Source of the DNA: Frankia casuarinae
GTDB taxonomy: Bacteria; Actinomycetota; Actinomycetes; Frankiales; Frankiaceae
Direction of reading: 5' to 3'
Length of the DNA: 64,000 nt
Assembly (NCBI RefSeq): GCF_000013345.1
Contig: NC_007777.1
Span: 4,402,001-4,466,000 of the forward strand
Positions 52,055 to 62,269 of this stretch are shown here, in pieces. The notes below the pieces were generated by a model. The model worked only from the letters and a program-made list of their open reading frames with translations. It searched no databases and was not told the DNA's origin. The translations under genes and the position numbers were made by a program. Every line of letters starts with the position of its first letter. Within the stretch, counting starts at the first letter, position 1.

Positions 52055-52170
52055 GATCCCTCTTTCAAAGTGGCCGCCGGGTCGTCGTCTCGCGTGGACG
52101 ACGTGAACCGGAGCCGGTCTGCTGCCAGTCTGCCAGAGGCCGGATGCACCGACCGCCAGCCGATGCAAGG
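52055..52170. other. Short spacer between rpmE and repeat array
   Basis: About 115 bp, no gene. The rpmE promoter must lie here or within the adjacent repeat array. Confidence 0.5.
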
Positions 52171-52486
52171 GTCCCCACACTGCGGCGAAGCCCCCCGACG
52201 ACCCCCCAGCAAGATCGCCGAAGGCGATCGCGCGGAAACCCCGAACGGCGCCCTGGGCCAGGGGCCCCCACACTGCGGCGAAGCCCCCCGACGACCCCCC
52301 AGCAAGATCGCCGAAGGCGATCGCGCGGAAACCCCGAACGGCGCCCTGGGCCAGGGGTCCCCACACTGCGGCGAAGCCCCCCGACGACCCCCCAGCAAGA
52401 TCGCCGAAGGCGATCGCGCGGAAACCCCGAACGGCGCCCTGGGCCAGGGGTCCCCACACTGCGGCGAAGCCGCCGTGTGGGGGAAG
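52171..52486. repeat. 93-bp tandem repeat array 3' of rho
   Basis: Period exactly 93 bp (anchor CACTGCGGCGAAGCC at 52178, 52271, 52364, 52457). The units, read in rho sense, share the 105-bp array's CTTCGCCGCAGTG(C/T)GGGG, CCCTGGCCCAGGG and TCGCCTTCGGCGA pieces. A plus-strand frame is open throughout because 93 = 31 codons. Located between the rpmE start and the rho stop. Confidence 0.93.
52452..52482 (-). terminator. Stem-loop immediately after the rho stop
   Basis: In rho sense, CCCCACAC pairs with GTGTGGGG around the same inner GCGG-CTTCG-CCGC loop as downstream of glgB. It begins 5 nt after the TAG (52488-52490). One base pair differs from the glgB hairpin in a compensated way (G-C becomes A-T), good evidence that the structure is selected. 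Confidence 0.65.
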
Positions 52487-52487
52487 G

Positions 52488-54812
52488 CTAATCCTGAGGC
52501 GGTGCGGTCTTGGCGATCTGCATCAGGAACTCGTAATTCGTCCTGGTCTGCTTGAGCCGATCGAGCAGGAGCTCGAGGGCCTGCTGGGTCTCCCTGGTAT
52601 GGAGCACGCGACGCAGCTTGTGCATGATCACGAGCTCGTCCGGGGCAAGCAGGATCTCCTCCTTGCGGGTACCGGAGGCGTCGACATCCACCGCGGGGAA
52701 GATCCGCTTGTCGGCAATCTTGCGATCGAGCTTGAGCTCGGCGTTGCCGGTTCCCTTGAACTCCTCAAAGATCACGGTGTCCATCGTCGAACCGGTCTCC
52801 ACCAGCGCCGTCGCAATGATCGTCAGAGACCCGCCGTTCTCGATGTTGCGGGCCGCGCCGAGGAACCGCTTCGGCGGGTAGAGCGCCGTCGAGTCGACAC
52901 CGCCGGACAGGATACGACCGGAGGCCGGGGCCGCCAGGTTGTAGGCACGGCCCAACCGGGTGATCGAGTCGAGCAGCACGACGACGTCGTGGCCCAACTC
53001 GACCAGACGCTTGGCCCGCTCGATGGACAGCTCGGCGACATTGGTGTGGTCGGCCGGTGGACGGTCGAAGGTGGACGCGATGACCTCGCCCTTGACCGAC
53101 CGCTGCATATCGGTGACCTCCTCCGGCCGCTCATCGATGAGCACGACCATGAGGTGGACTTCCGGGTTATTCGTCGTGATCGCGTTCGCGATGGACTGCA
53201 GCACCATCGTCTTACCCGCCTTGGGCGGGCTGACGATCAGGGCCCGCTGCCCCTTGCCGATCGGCATCACGAGGTCGATGACCCGCGTGGTCAGCATGTG
53301 GGGCTCGGTCTCCAGCCGCAGCCGCTCCTGGGGGTAGAGCGGAGTCAGCTTGGTGAACTCCGGCCGGCCGCGTGCCTCCTCGGGCTCCATCCCGTTGATG
53401 GTGTCGAGCCGGACCAGCGCGTTGTACTTGTCCCGGCGCTGCTCGCCCTCTTGCGGGGCGCGGACGACACCGGTGATGGCGTCACCGCGGCGCAGCCCGT
53501 TGCGACGCACCTGGGCGAGGCTGACATAGACGTCGGTCGGGCCGGTCAGGTACCCGCTGGTCCGCACGAAGGCGTAGTTATCCAGAACGTCGAGAATGCC
53601 GGCGACGGGGACCAGGACGTCGTCCTCGCGCAGGACCGGCTCGTTCTCGCTCGGGCCGGCCTGCCCGCCGCGACCGCGGTTACGACCGCGTTCCCGGAAG
53701 CGGCCCCGCCGGCCACGGGCGGCGAAGTCGTCCTCGCCTTGCCCCCCTTGCCCTCCCTGCCCGGGCCGGTCGCCGCCGGAACGCTCTGCCCCGGACCGGT
53801 CACCCTGCTGGGTGCGATCCACGCGGCTGGGACGATCAGCGGACTGACGGTCCGTACCGGAGCGACGGTCCGCGCCCTGGCGGTCCGCCGTGGCACGCTC
53901 GCCGCCGGCCTCACCGCCCTGACGGTCACTCGCGCTCACCCGGCCGTTGTCGGCGGAACGATCCCGGCGGTCCTCCCGACTCCGGGGACCGGCATCGGTC
54001 TGGCGGTGGGACGCGGCGGCCGGCGGAGCCGACGCGGGCGCCCCGGTCGGCTGGGCGGACACGGTCGGCTGGGCCGAAGCCACGGCGGAGGCGGCCGATC
54101 CGGCCCGGGCGTCCACAACCGATCCGGCCCGGGTCTCCACGACCGTGTCCCCAGCCGCCGTTTCGGGCAGGGTCGGCTGCTCGGCGGCGGGGCTCGCCGC
54201 CGCCCGAGAGGCTCCACGGCGGGAACGGGTGCGGGTAGCGGTGCCGTCCGAGCCGGCAGCCTGCCGGGACACCCGCGGCGCGGGGGATGTCTCGCTCGCG
54301 GCCGGAACCGGTCCGGCGGGCGAGGCCGGCCCCGACTCCGCCGGGGGCGGCGGTGCAAGGGCCGTGGAGGCCGTGGAGGCTGCGGAGGCCGAAGAAGTCG
54401 CTGGGGCCGCCGCGACGGGCGTCACGGCCGCGGACTCGTTGTTCTGCACGTTCTGGATCGCGGCGATGAGCTGGCCCTTGCGCAGCCGACCCACGCCCTG
54501 GATCCCCAGGGACGAGGCCATGGCCTGCAGCTCGGGGAGCAGCATCGCGGACAGACCGGTGCCCTGCCGGCGGCGTCGGGTCACGGCCGCACCTTCTCCG
54601 GCCGGAGAAGGTGCGGCGAGAGCGGTCCGGGTGATACGGCCTGCGCGCGAGTCACCGTTCCCGGTGGACTCAGCCGAGATGGCGTCTGCGGACGAGGTGC
54701 TCGCCGCCGGGTCACTCTCCCGGGGCGATGCAGGCGTCACGGGCGGCGCAGGCGTCACGGGCGGCGCAGACTCACGTGCGCTCTGCGGCAGCACGTTGGT
54801 GGTGTCGCTCAA
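52488..54812 (-). CDS. rho: Transcription termination factor Rho
   Basis: 774 residues from a TTG codon at 54812, preceded by GGAAGGAAAACC. A classical Rho core (~420 residues) follows a long N-terminal extension rich in Ala/Pro and then Arg/Gly/Asp ([18 protein letters not shown]). RNA-binding: [36 protein letters not shown]. Motor: [20 protein letters not shown] (Walker A), [17 protein letters not shown], and [16 protein letters not shown]. Such insertions are common in actinobacterial Rho. The frame up to 55010 precedes the start. Contains an 18-bp in-frame duplication at 54734-54769. Confidence 0.96.
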   Translation of the reverse strand: MSDTTNVLPQSARESAPPVTPAPPVTPASPRESDPAASTSSADAISAESTGNGDSRAGRITRTALAAPSPAGEGAAVTRRRRQGTGLSAMLLPELQAMASSLGIQGVGRLRKGQLIAAIQNVQNNESAAVTPVAAAPATSSASAASTASTALAPPPPAESGPASPAGPVPAASETSPAPRVSRQAAGSDGTATRTRSRRGASRAAASPAAEQPTLPETAAGDTVVETRAGSVVDARAGSAASAVASAQPTVSAQPTGAPASAPPAAASHRQTDAGPRSREDRRDRSADNGRVSASDRQGGEAGGERATADRQGADRRSGTDRQSADRPSRVDRTQQGDRSGAERSGGDRPGQGGQGGQGEDDFAARGRRGRFRERGRNRGRGGQAGPSENEPVLREDDVLVPVAGILDVLDNYAFVRTSGYLTGPTDVYVSLAQVRRNGLRRGDAITGVVRAPQEGEQRRDKYNALVRLDTINGMEPEEARGRPEFTKLTPLYPQERLRLETEPHMLTTRVIDLVMPIGKGQRALIVSPPKAGKTMVLQSIANAITTNNPEVHLMVVLIDERPEEVTDMQRSVKGEVIASTFDRPPADHTNVAELSIERAKRLVELGHDVVVLLDSITRLGRAYNLAAPASGRILSGGVDSTALYPPKRFLGAARNIENGGSLTIIATALVETGSTMDTVIFEEFKGTGNAELKLDRKIADKRIFPAVDVDASGTRKEEILLAPDELVIMHKLRRVLHTRETQQALELLLDRLKQTRTNYEFLMQIAKTAPPQD

Positions 54813-55246
54813 GGTTTTCCTTCCCTGAAGGAACTGGCTCCTGGTGAGCCGGGCGTTGCTTGTGGACCTTCTTCGCCTGCACACATGCCGGATGAAGGGG
54901 TATACAGCCCCGAATGGGCGAGCATCGCGCCCGTGTACGGCGCCAGCGGCCGACTGCCGCGAGCGAACTCGCCGATCCCGCCTGGGAGTGCCGGTGTGGA
55001 GCCGAGGCAACGACGACGAAGCTTATACACCGGAGTCCCGAACCATGTTCCACCTGGCGAGACCAGAGCGGCATGGCGGGAGCGAGCACGCGCCGCGGTG
55101 GCAGCGGGTGCAGTCACCAGACTATCCAGCGGCAGACGCCTCGGCAACAACCTTGAGACGTCAGGACTTCCCGATGTGACACACAACCGCGCATCGGGAG
55201 CTCACAGCGCCAGCCGTCGCAGCGGATCCCACCGCGGGCAACGGGG
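54813..55246. other. Leader region upstream of rho
   Basis: 434 bp between thrB and the TTG start of rho. No gene supported; it probably contains the rho promoter and a long leader. I see no repeat or named riboswitch. Confidence 0.5.
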
Positions 55247-56416
55247 TCATGGCGCTGCGGATCGACATCGGGTGACGCGTGCACCGTGTCTGTCCACCGG
55301 CAGCGGGGCGACGGAGAACCCGGCACCCGCCACGTCCACCGCCGCCGCGGCCTGTTCACCACCGACGGCGAGGGCGATGACGGATGGCCCCGAACCGGAC
55401 AGGGCCGCCGCGATCCCCCCGCCGCGCAGCCGACCGACGAGGTCCGCCGACGCCGGGACGCCGGGGAACCGGTAGGGCTGATGCACCAGATCCTCGGTGG
55501 CACGCAGGAGTGCCTCGGCACGTCGGGACGGCTGCCCGGCGGCCGGCTCGGCGGCCGACATCGTCAACGCCAGCAGCGCGGCCCGACCGAGGTTGCGGGC
55601 GGCGTCGGCGAACGGAACGCCGCTCGGCAGCGCCCCGCGCGACTGCTCGGTCGACTGCCGTATCGCGGGGATGAAGATCACGGGTCTCAGCTCGGCGAAG
55701 GGATCGACGCGCAGGGACCGGGCACCGTCGCCGTCCTGCCACGCAACGGTGAAGCCCCCGCTCAGCGCCGCGGCGACGTTGTCCGGGTGCCCCTCGATGG
55801 CGCTGGCGAGCCGCAGCATGCCCGCGGGCCCGAAGAAGCCGGCTCCGGACGCCGCTCTGGACACCGGGTCCGGCTCGGGTGCGTCATCGGACGCGGACAC
55901 GGAGTCCGCGCCGGCGTCAAAGGCGGTATCGGCGTCAAAGGCGGCATCGGCGTCAAAGGCGGCATCGGTCTCGAAGGCGGGCCCGAGGTCCGGCTGCGCG
56001 AGCGCGGCGGCGGCGACGACCCCGGCGACGATCGCCGCGGCCGATGATCCCAGCCCGCGGCCGTGCGGGATCCGGTTGACGCAGTGCAACGCGAGACCGG
56101 GCTGCGCCCGGCCGAGGGTGTCGAAGGTCGCCCGGATCGCCCGGACCACGAGGTGCGTCTCGTCCCGGGCGACGACGTCCGTGCCGACGACGTCAACGGT
56201 GAGACCGGATCGGGTCGTCTCGACATCGACCTCGTCGTACAGGCCCAATGCCAGGCCGAACGTGTCAAAGCCGGGGCCGAGATTCGCGCTGGTCGCCGGC
56301 ACCCGGACCCGGACCCGCCGCGACACGCCGTCGGCGGCGGTGACCGGCCCGGACCGGCCGACCCGCTCGGCGAAGGCCGCCGTCCCGCCTGGGCGCGGGG
56401 AGGACCGAGTGGTCAC
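55247..56416 (-). CDS. thrB: Homoserine kinase
   Basis: 389 residues, GHMP kinase (EC 2.7.1.39). [26 protein letters not shown] at the start of the fold, the phosphate loop [22 protein letters not shown], and [17 protein letters not shown] at the end. Typical length about 300-320; about 45 extra residues occur at 144-188 ([20 protein letters not shown] and a Ser/Asp/Pro tail), produced by an 18-bp tandem repeat at about 55913-55977. GTG start at 56416 overlaps the thrC stop (GTGA). Confidence 0.92.
   Translation of the reverse strand: MTTRSSPRPGGTAAFAERVGRSGPVTAADGVSRRVRVRVPATSANLGPGFDTFGLALGLYDEVDVETTRSGLTVDVVGTDVVARDETHLVVRAIRATFDTLGRAQPGLALHCVNRIPHGRGLGSSAAAIVAGVVAAAALAQPDLGPAFETDAAFDADAAFDADTAFDAGADSVSASDDAPEPDPVSRAASGAGFFGPAGMLRLASAIEGHPDNVAAALSGGFTVAWQDGDGARSLRVDPFAELRPVIFIPAIRQSTEQSRGALPSGVPFADAARNLGRAALLALTMSAAEPAAGQPSRRAEALLRATEDLVHQPYRFPGVPASADLVGRLRGGGIAAALSGSGPSVIALAVGGEQAAAAVDVAGAGFSVAPLPVDRHGARVTRCRSAAP
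55913..55977. repeat. 18-bp in-frame tandem repeat inside thrB
   Basis: Three copies of GGCGTCAAAGGCGG(T/C)ATC plus a diverged GGTCTCGAAGGCGG copy. Encodes the (AFDADx) insertion of the homoserine kinase; the period is six codons. Confidence 0.9.
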
Positions 56417-57546
56417 GAGCGCTGCAGCCCCAGCGCCTCGGCGGCGCCCGCGACGGTCGGGCGGATCGTTTCCGGCCGGGCCGCGCCGCTGATCGCCCAG
56501 TCGGGGTCCTTGAGCCCGTTGCCCGTGACGGTGCACACGACCTGCTCGCCGGGTTCAATCCGGCCGGCCGCCCGTGCCTTCAGCAGGCCCGCGACGCTGG
56601 CGGCGCTGGAAGGCTCCACGAAGACGCCCTCCCTGCGGGCCAGCAGGCGGTAGGCGGCGAGGATCTCCCGGTCGTTCACGGCGTCGATCAGACCACCGGA
56701 GGCCTCTCTCGCCTCGACAGCGAGATCCCACGACGCCGGGTTGCCGATGCGGATCGCCGTGGCGATCGTCTGCGGCGAGGTCACCACCTCGCCCCGCACG
56801 ATGGGCGCGGCACCCGCTGCCTGGAAACCGCACATCCGCGGGCGGCCGCTGGCGATCCGGTTGTTCTCCTCGAGGTAGCCCCGCCAGTAAGCGGTGATGT
56901 TGCCGGCGTTGCCGACCGGCAGGCAGTGGACGTCCGGGGCCCGGCCGAGCGCCTCCACGATCTCGAAGGACGCCGTCTTCTGCCCCTCGAGACGGAAGGG
57001 GTTCACCGAGTTGACCAGGGTCACCGGCGAGGTGTCGGCGAGTTCGCGCGCCACCCGCAGGCAGTCGTCGAAGGAGCCGTCGAGCTGCAGCAGCCGGGCC
57101 CCGTGGACAAGCGCCTGGGCGAGCTTGCCCAGGGCAATTTTTCCGCTGGGCACCAGCACCGCGCAGGTGATGCCGGCGCGGGCCGCGTAGGCGGCGGCCG
57201 ACGCCGAGGTGTTGCCGGTGGACGCGCAGATGACAGCCTGGGAACCGGCGCCGACAGCCCGGCTGATGGCCACCGTCATCCCGCGGTCCTTGAAGGAGCC
57301 AGTCGGATTCGCCCCTTCGATTTTGAGATGAACCTCACATTCGGTGAGGTCGGAGAGGTGTGCCGCGGGCAGCAGGGGCGTCCCACCCTCACGCAACGTG
57401 ATGACGGGCGTGTCGTGTGCGATCGGCAGACGGTCCCGGTACTCCTCGATGATTCCCTGCCACGGCCGGTGCGGCCGATCGGGCGCCGCGGACAGCACCG
57501 GCACGGCCGGCTCGTCCGCGAGCGGTGTGGATGACGTCGTGGTCAC
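56413..57546 (-). CDS. thrC: Threonine synthase
   Basis: 377 residues, PLP enzyme (EC 4.2.3.1) converting phosphohomoserine to threonine. [32 protein letters not shown]-lysine in [33 protein letters not shown], and [17 protein letters not shown]. Overlaps hom by 4 nt and thrB by 4 nt. Confidence 0.96.
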   Translation of the reverse strand: MTTTSSTPLADEPAVPVLSAAPDRPHRPWQGIIEEYRDRLPIAHDTPVITLREGGTPLLPAAHLSDLTECEVHLKIEGANPTGSFKDRGMTVAISRAVGAGSQAVICASTGNTSASAAAYAARAGITCAVLVPSGKIALGKLAQALVHGARLLQLDGSFDDCLRVARELADTSPVTLVNSVNPFRLEGQKTASFEIVEALGRAPDVHCLPVGNAGNITAYWRGYLEENNRIASGRPRMCGFQAAGAAPIVRGEVVTSPQTIATAIRIGNPASWDLAVEAREASGGLIDAVNDREILAAYRLLARREGVFVEPSSAASVAGLLKARAAGRIEPGEQVVCTVTGNGLKDPDWAISGAARPETIRPTVAGAAEALGLQRS

Positions 57547-58826
57547 GGCTCACCTCCCTCAACCCGCATCACGCCGGACACCGCCCGGACACCGGCGAGG
57601 CCGCGGAGCTCCTCGACGGTGGCGGACAGTGCCGCGTCCGGGGCGGCATGCGTCACCAGGACGAGGCTCGCGTCGTCGCCGCGGCCGTCCTGACGAACGC
57701 TCCTGATAGACACATCGTGACGCGCGAACGCCCCAGCGACCGTCGCGAGCACGCCGGTCTTGTCGGTGACGTCGAGATTCACGTGATACCTCGTCACGGT
57801 ACGGCCCATCGGCAGCACAGGCAGCGCGGCGTAGGACGATTCACCAGGGCCGCGACGGCCAGCGATACGGTTGCGCGCGACCGCGACCACATCCCCGAGC
57901 ACCGCCGAGGCGGTCGGCGCCCCGCCGGCGCCCTGGCCGTAGAACATCAGCTGGCCCGCCGCCTCGGACTCGACGAACACCGCGTTGAAGGCCTCCCGCA
58001 CCCCGGCCAGCGGGTGGGTGCGCGGGATCATCGCCGGGTGGACCCGCACGCTGATCCCCTCGGTCTCGGCCGAGCGTTCCGCCACCACGAGCGCCTTCAC
58101 AGTGCAACCGAGCTCCCGGGCGCTGGCGATGTCGGCGGTGGTGACCTCACCGATGCCGACCCGGTAGACGTCGTCGATCGTTACCCGGGAGTGGAAGGCC
58201 AGCTGGGCCATGATGGCCGCCTTCGCGGCCGCGTCGAACCCATCGATGTCGGCGGAGGGATCGGCCTCGGCGTATCCGAGCGCCCCGGCCTCGGCGAGTG
58301 CCTCGGTGAACGACGCGCCGATCTCGTCCATCCGGGTCAGCACGAAGTTGGTCGTCCCGTTGACAATGCCGAGCACCCGGTGCACACGATCCCCGGCCAT
58401 GCTCTCACGCAGCGGGCGGATCAGCGGGATGGCCCCGGCCACGGCGGCCTCGTAGTAGAGATCGGTGCCGGCCGCGGCGGCCGCGTCGTGCAGCGTCGCG
58501 CCGTCCGAGGCCAACAGGGCCTTGTTCGCGGTGACCACCGACTTACCCCCCCGCAGGGCGGACAGCAGCCAGGAGCGGGCCGGCTCGATGCCGCCGACAA
58601 GCTCGATCACGATGTCGACGTCGTCCCGGGCGACGAGGCCCGCCGCATCCCCGGTGAACAGCGCCGGATCCACGTCGAGGGCGCGGGCGCGGCCCGGCCT
58701 GCGCACCGCGATCCCGGCGAGCTCCAGGGGAGCCCCGACCCGGGCGGCGAGATCGGCGGCGTTGGCCTGCAACAGCCGGACGGTCTCGCTGCCGACGACC
58801 CCACAGCCGAGCAACGCGATCCTCAC
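57543..58826 (-). CDS. hom: Homoserine dehydrogenase
   Basis: 427 residues (EC 1.1.1.3). NAD-binding [18 protein letters not shown], catalytic region [16 protein letters not shown] with [19 protein letters not shown], and a C-terminal ACT domain ([19 protein letters not shown]) for threonine feedback. Overlaps lysA and thrC by 4 nt each; the operon is translationally coupled. Confidence 0.96.
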   Translation of the reverse strand: MRIALLGCGVVGSETVRLLQANAADLAARVGAPLELAGIAVRRPGRARALDVDPALFTGDAAGLVARDDVDIVIELVGGIEPARSWLLSALRGGKSVVTANKALLASDGATLHDAAAAAGTDLYYEAAVAGAIPLIRPLRESMAGDRVHRVLGIVNGTTNFVLTRMDEIGASFTEALAEAGALGYAEADPSADIDGFDAAAKAAIMAQLAFHSRVTIDDVYRVGIGEVTTADIASARELGCTVKALVVAERSAETEGISVRVHPAMIPRTHPLAGVREAFNAVFVESEAAGQLMFYGQGAGGAPTASAVLGDVVAVARNRIAGRRGPGESSYAALPVLPMGRTVTRYHVNLDVTDKTGVLATVAGAFARHDVSIRSVRQDGRGDDASLVLVTHAAPDAALSATVEELRGLAGVRAVSGVMRVEGGEP

Positions 58827-60244
58827 CGCGCCACCTCCGGGGAGGCCGGGTCGGCGCCCGGCTCGACCTTCACGCCCGGATCGACCTTCACGCCCGGATC
58901 GACGTCCAGGCGCAGCAGGTCGTCCTCGGTCTCCCGCCGGACGATGATCCGGGCCGCGCCGTCGCGCACGGCGATCACCGGTGGCCGCGCCACGTGGTTG
59001 TAGTTGCTGGCCATCGACCGGTGGTAGGCGCCGCTGGCGGGAATGGCCAGCAGGTCACCGGGCCGGACGTCGTCGGGCAGCGGCACGTCGTGGGCGACGA
59101 CGTCCCCGGACTCGCAGTGCCGGCCGACGATCGTGACGACGTGCGTCGTGGCCAAACCGGTCCGGGAGACCAGCCGGGCGGTGTAGCGGGCGTCGTAGAG
59201 CGCCGTGCGGATGTTGTCGCTCATGCCGCCGTCCACGCTGACGAAGGTGCGCAGCCCGGGCAGCTCCTTGACAGTGCCGACCTCGTAGAGGGTCACCGTC
59301 GTCGATCCGACGATGGCCCGTCCCGGTTCCACCGCGAGGCGCGGGACGGTCAGGCCCGCGGCGGCGCACTCCTTGCCGACCACGGCGGTCAGCCGCTCGG
59401 CGACGTCGGTGACCTCCAGCGGGGCGTCCTCGCCGGTGTAGGCGATGCCGAGGCCACCGCCGAGGTCGAGCTCGGGCAGTTCGAGGTCGTGGGTGTCGCG
59501 GATGCGCGCGAGCAGGCCCACCAGGCGGTGCGCCGCCAGGCCGAACCCGGCCGTGTCGAAGATCTGCGAGCCGATGTGCGCGTGCAGGCCGACGAGTTCG
59601 AGGGAGCCGGCGGCCGCGAGCACGCGTTCCACCGCCTCGGCCGCCGACCCGCCGGCCAGCGAGAACCCGAACTTCTGGTCCTCCTGCCCGGTGGAGACGT
59701 AGTGATGTGTGTGCGCCTCCACGCCCGGGGTGACGCGGATCAGCACGCGCTGGCGCACGCCCGCCTCGGCGGCGACGGCTGCCAGGCGGGTGATCTCGGC
59801 GAAGGAGTCGACGACGATCCGCCCGACGCCATAGCCGACGGCTGCCCGCAGTTCCGCGACGGACTTGTTGTTGCCGTGGAAGAGCAGTCGATCCGCCGGG
59901 AAACCGACCGAGCGGGCCACCGCGAGCTCCCCGCCCGTACAGACGTCGAGATTCAGACCCCCCTCATCCACCCAGCGAGCGATCGTGCGGCACAAAAAGG
60001 CCTTGCCCGCGTAGTAGACGTCACATTCGGCGAACGCCCGCCGCCAAGCCGCGCACCGGGCCCGGAAGTCGGCCTCGTCGAGAACGAAGGCCGGCGTGCC
60101 GAACTCGGCGGCCAGCTCGTTAACCCGGATCCCACCGATTCGCAGCACACCGTCGGCGTCCAGCCGGGCCGTGGCCGGCCACAGATTCTCCTCCAACGGC
60201 TTCTCCTCCAACGGCACCACCGCCGGGCTGTCGATCTCGCTCAT
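58823..60244 (-). CDS. lysA: Diaminopimelate decarboxylase
   Basis: 473 residues (EC 4.1.1.20), last step of lysine synthesis. PLP-lysine in VYYAGKAFLCRTIARW, LLFHGNNKSVAEL, GLHAHIGSQIFD, LDLGGGLGIAY, CESGDVVAHDV (substrate Cys), and GAYHRSMASNYNHVARP. Start ATG 60244 (MSEIDSPAVV) with AGAGGCGAG; the frame opens to 60562 but overlaps the downstream-oriented ArgS-like gene region. N-terminal (EEKPLE) and C-terminal (DPGVKV) duplications come from 15-bp and 18-bp DNA repeats. Confidence 0.95.
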   Translation of the reverse strand: MSEIDSPAVVPLEEKPLEENLWPATARLDADGVLRIGGIRVNELAAEFGTPAFVLDEADFRARCAAWRRAFAECDVYYAGKAFLCRTIARWVDEGGLNLDVCTGGELAVARSVGFPADRLLFHGNNKSVAELRAAVGYGVGRIVVDSFAEITRLAAVAAEAGVRQRVLIRVTPGVEAHTHHYVSTGQEDQKFGFSLAGGSAAEAVERVLAAAGSLELVGLHAHIGSQIFDTAGFGLAAHRLVGLLARIRDTHDLELPELDLGGGLGIAYTGEDAPLEVTDVAERLTAVVGKECAAAGLTVPRLAVEPGRAIVGSTTVTLYEVGTVKELPGLRTFVSVDGGMSDNIRTALYDARYTARLVSRTGLATTHVVTIVGRHCESGDVVAHDVPLPDDVRPGDLLAIPASGAYHRSMASNYNHVARPPVIAVRDGAARIIVRRETEDDLLRLDVDPGVKVDPGVKVEPGADPASPEVAR

Positions 60245-60359
60245 CTCGCCTCTGCCTGCCTCATGCCGCCTGGCCTGCCTCATGCCGCCTGTTTCACGCT
60301 TTCCAACCGGCTCGTTCCCGAACCCGCCAGGATGCCCGGACGCCCGGACCGACCGCTCG

Positions 60360-61406
60360 TCACATCCGCTCGGGGGCGCTGACCCCGAGCAGTCCCAGGC
60401 CGTTCGCGAACACCACCCGGGTCGCTGCCACGAGCAGCAGCCGCGCGCCGGTGGCCGGACCGGGCTCGGCGTCGCCCTGCGGAAGCACCCGGCAGGAGTC
60501 GTAGAACCGGTAGTAGACCCCGGCAAGTTCCTCGAGATAGCGGGCGAGCCGATGGGGGCCACGCAGCCTCGCGGCGGACTCGATCACTCGGGGGAACTCG
60601 CCGAGCGCGCGCAGCAGCTCACCCTCCCGCGGCTGGGTCAGCAGGGCGACGTCGACCGGCTCGGTCGCGGCCGTGAGGCCCAGGGAGCCGGCGTCGCGCA
60701 GCAGCGAGCTGATCCGCGCGTGGGCATACTGCACGTAGAAGACCGGGTTGTCACTGGTCTGGCGGGCCATCAGGTCCAGATCCAGATCGAGCGCCGAATC
60801 CGGCGAAGACCGGACCAGCCAGTACCGCGCCGCGTCGGCCCCGACCGCGTCGACCAGGTCGTCCAGGGCCTGCTCGGACGCCCCGCGGTCGTAGTAGTAC
60901 TCCGTGCCCACGTGGTACTCCGTGCCCACCTCGAACCCGGCCGCGGGCAGGATGCGCCCCAGGGCGTCCCCGACGGCCGCCCGGCGCGCCGAGGCCAGCG
61001 TCACCGGGCCGGTCGGGTTCGCGCTGACGAACTCCAGGTTGACCCGGACACCTCGTGGCCTGACCGCCCGGCCGTACCGGTCACCGGCCGACACCACCGT
61101 GCGGGCGATCTCTCCGAGGGCGGCGTCGGCCAGCCGGAAGTTGAGGAACCCCGGGCCGGCGACGTCCACGGCGGCGAGCTCGCTGTCGGTAGCGAGCCGC
61201 CGGGCCAACGTCTCCGCGACGGCGCGCGGCGGACGACGGGCGGCCCTGGCAAGCTGGAGCGCGACCGGGGAGGCGTAGTCCCCGTGCTCGGGCGTCTTCG
61301 GCCGCTCCACCGTGACGGCGGTCGGCACAGTCACGTCCAAGTCGCCGTCCGCGACCGCGCGGCCGATGGCCGTCACGATGGCGTCAGCGAGATCGGCGGG
61401 GGTCAT
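60360..61406 (-). CDS. nrtL: ArgS-related anticodon-binding protein lacking catalytic motifs
   Basis: 348 residues. Residues 1-160 follow arginyl-tRNA synthetase through [19 protein letters not shown] and [20 protein letters not shown]; the HIGH-type motif (HVGH in ordinary ArgRS) is replaced by VTLAS. Then about 250 residues, including the KMSKS region, are absent. Residues 177-348 match the DALR anticodon-binding domain ([37 protein letters not shown], ending [10 protein letters not shown]). It cannot charge tRNA, so a true argS must exist elsewhere. RefSeq uses the name NrtL for such proteins; role unknown. Located at the normal argS site beside lysA and tRNA-Arg. Confidence 0.85.
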   Translation of the reverse strand: MTPADLADAIVTAIGRAVADGDLDVTVPTAVTVERPKTPEHGDYASPVALQLARAARRPPRAVAETLARRLATDSELAAVDVAGPGFLNFRLADAALGEIARTVVSAGDRYGRAVRPRGVRVNLEFVSANPTGPVTLASARRAAVGDALGRILPAAGFEVGTEYHVGTEYYYDRGASEQALDDLVDAVGADAARYWLVRSSPDSALDLDLDLMARQTSDNPVFYVQYAHARISSLLRDAGSLGLTAATEPVDVALLTQPREGELLRALGEFPRVIESAARLRGPHRLARYLEELAGVYYRFYDSCRVLPQGDAEPGPATGARLLLVAATRVVFANGLGLLGVSAPERM

Positions 61407-61430
61407 GACGGCGATGTTATCGGCGCCGGG

Positions 61431-61817
61431 TCAGACCGGCTGGCCGGCAGCCAGCCGCTGGACCACACCGATGAGTTCGTCCGGGTCGAACGGCTTGGTC
61501 AGGTAGTAGTCCACCCCGACCCGCATCCCACGCTTGACGTCGGCCTCCTGGGCCCGGGCGGTCAGCATAATCATTTTGATGGCGGCGGTGTCCGGCTCCT
61601 CCCGCAGCCGGGCGGCCACGTCCCAGCCGTTCATCCTCGGCATCATGATGTCCAACGTGATCACCTGTGGGGCGATCTCGCGCACCATCTCCAGGCAGTC
61701 CACGCCGTCTACGGCGGTATGGACCTCAAAGCCCTCCAACTCAAGGTTGACGACCACGAGCTGACGTATCACCGCGTCGTCGTCGACGACGAGGACTCGG
61801 GGGGTGGCAGGGTACAC
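61431..61817 (-). CDS. Single-domain response regulator
   Basis: 128 residues, receiver domain only. RVLVVDDDAVIRQLVVVNLE (acidic pair), phospho-acceptor Asp in VITLDIMMPRMNGWDVA, Thr in MIMLTARAQEAD, and Lys in YYLTKPFDPDEL. No output domain. It begins with a GTG and sits 24 bp from the ArgS-related gene. Partner kinase unknown; the hybrid kinase at 18977 is one possibility. Confidence 0.93.
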   Translation of the reverse strand: MYPATPRVLVVDDDAVIRQLVVVNLELEGFEVHTAVDGVDCLEMVREIAPQVITLDIMMPRMNGWDVAARLREEPDTAAIKMIMLTARAQEADVKRGMRVGVDYYLTKPFDPDELIGVVQRLAAGQPV

Positions 61818-61890
61818 ACCGGAAGCTTACGGCGACCCGGATTCCCGATCCGGCGTTCCGTCCTGGTAACGTATGCCGCGTTGACCCGGG

Positions 61891-61962
61891 GCCCCCGTAG
61901 CTCAGGGGATAGAGCACCGCCCTCCGGAGGCGGGTGCGCAGGTTCGAATCCTGCCGGGGGCA
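61891..61962 (+). tRNA. tRNA-Arg (CCG anticodon)
   Basis: 72-nt cloverleaf. Acceptor GCCCCCG pairs with CGGGGGC. D stem GCTC/GAGC. Anticodon stem CCGCC/GGCGG with loop CTCCGGA, anticodon CCG (reads CGG). T arm GCAGG-TTCGAAT-CCTGC. Discriminator A; no encoded CCA. Its neighbour is the ArgS-related protein gene. Confidence 0.96.
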
Positions 61963-62056
61963 CGTACAGCATCCACGCGGCGACGAGTTCGCGGGATCGC
62001 TGCACGTGGGGCAGCGCCGACTCGGCCCGGCCGATCTGACGGATGACCAGGATCGA

Positions 62057-62269
62057 TCACGCTGCCTCCTCATCCGATGTGTTGTCCGATGTGTCGCCAT
62101 CAGCTGCCCCTTCCCCGGCAGCCCAGATCAGAAGATCGTGGGTGGCGTCCGCCAACCCCACCCACGGCCCATATCCACCATCGGACAGCAACCCGAGGGT
62201 GAGGCCGTTGAGCTTGCAGGGGCCGTCCTCGGGGTCGAAGGCTGGGCGTCTAGGAGTTCTGTGTGGCAC
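62057..62269 (-). CDS. Short hypothetical protein (or remnant)
   Basis: 70 residues: PCKLNGLTLGLLSDGGYGPW and VGLADATHDLLIWAAGEGAA are not low complexity and could be a genuine domain fragment. The rest is short and polar. It overlaps the methyltransferase 3' end by 20 bp. Could be a truncated gene next to the tRNA. No family recognised. Confidence 0.35.
   Translation of the reverse strand: MPHRTPRRPAFDPEDGPCKLNGLTLGLLSDGGYGPWVGLADATHDLLIWAAGEGAADGDTSDNTSDEEAA

Noticed and set aside
52599-55475. Plus-strand frame of about 958 codons opposite rho
   Set aside because: Antisense shadow of rho; no motif.
61769-62005. Small minus-strand frame over the tRNA (PPAGFEPAHPPPEGGALS)
   Set aside because: The peptide is the antisense translation of tRNA-Arg, a well-known spurious call.
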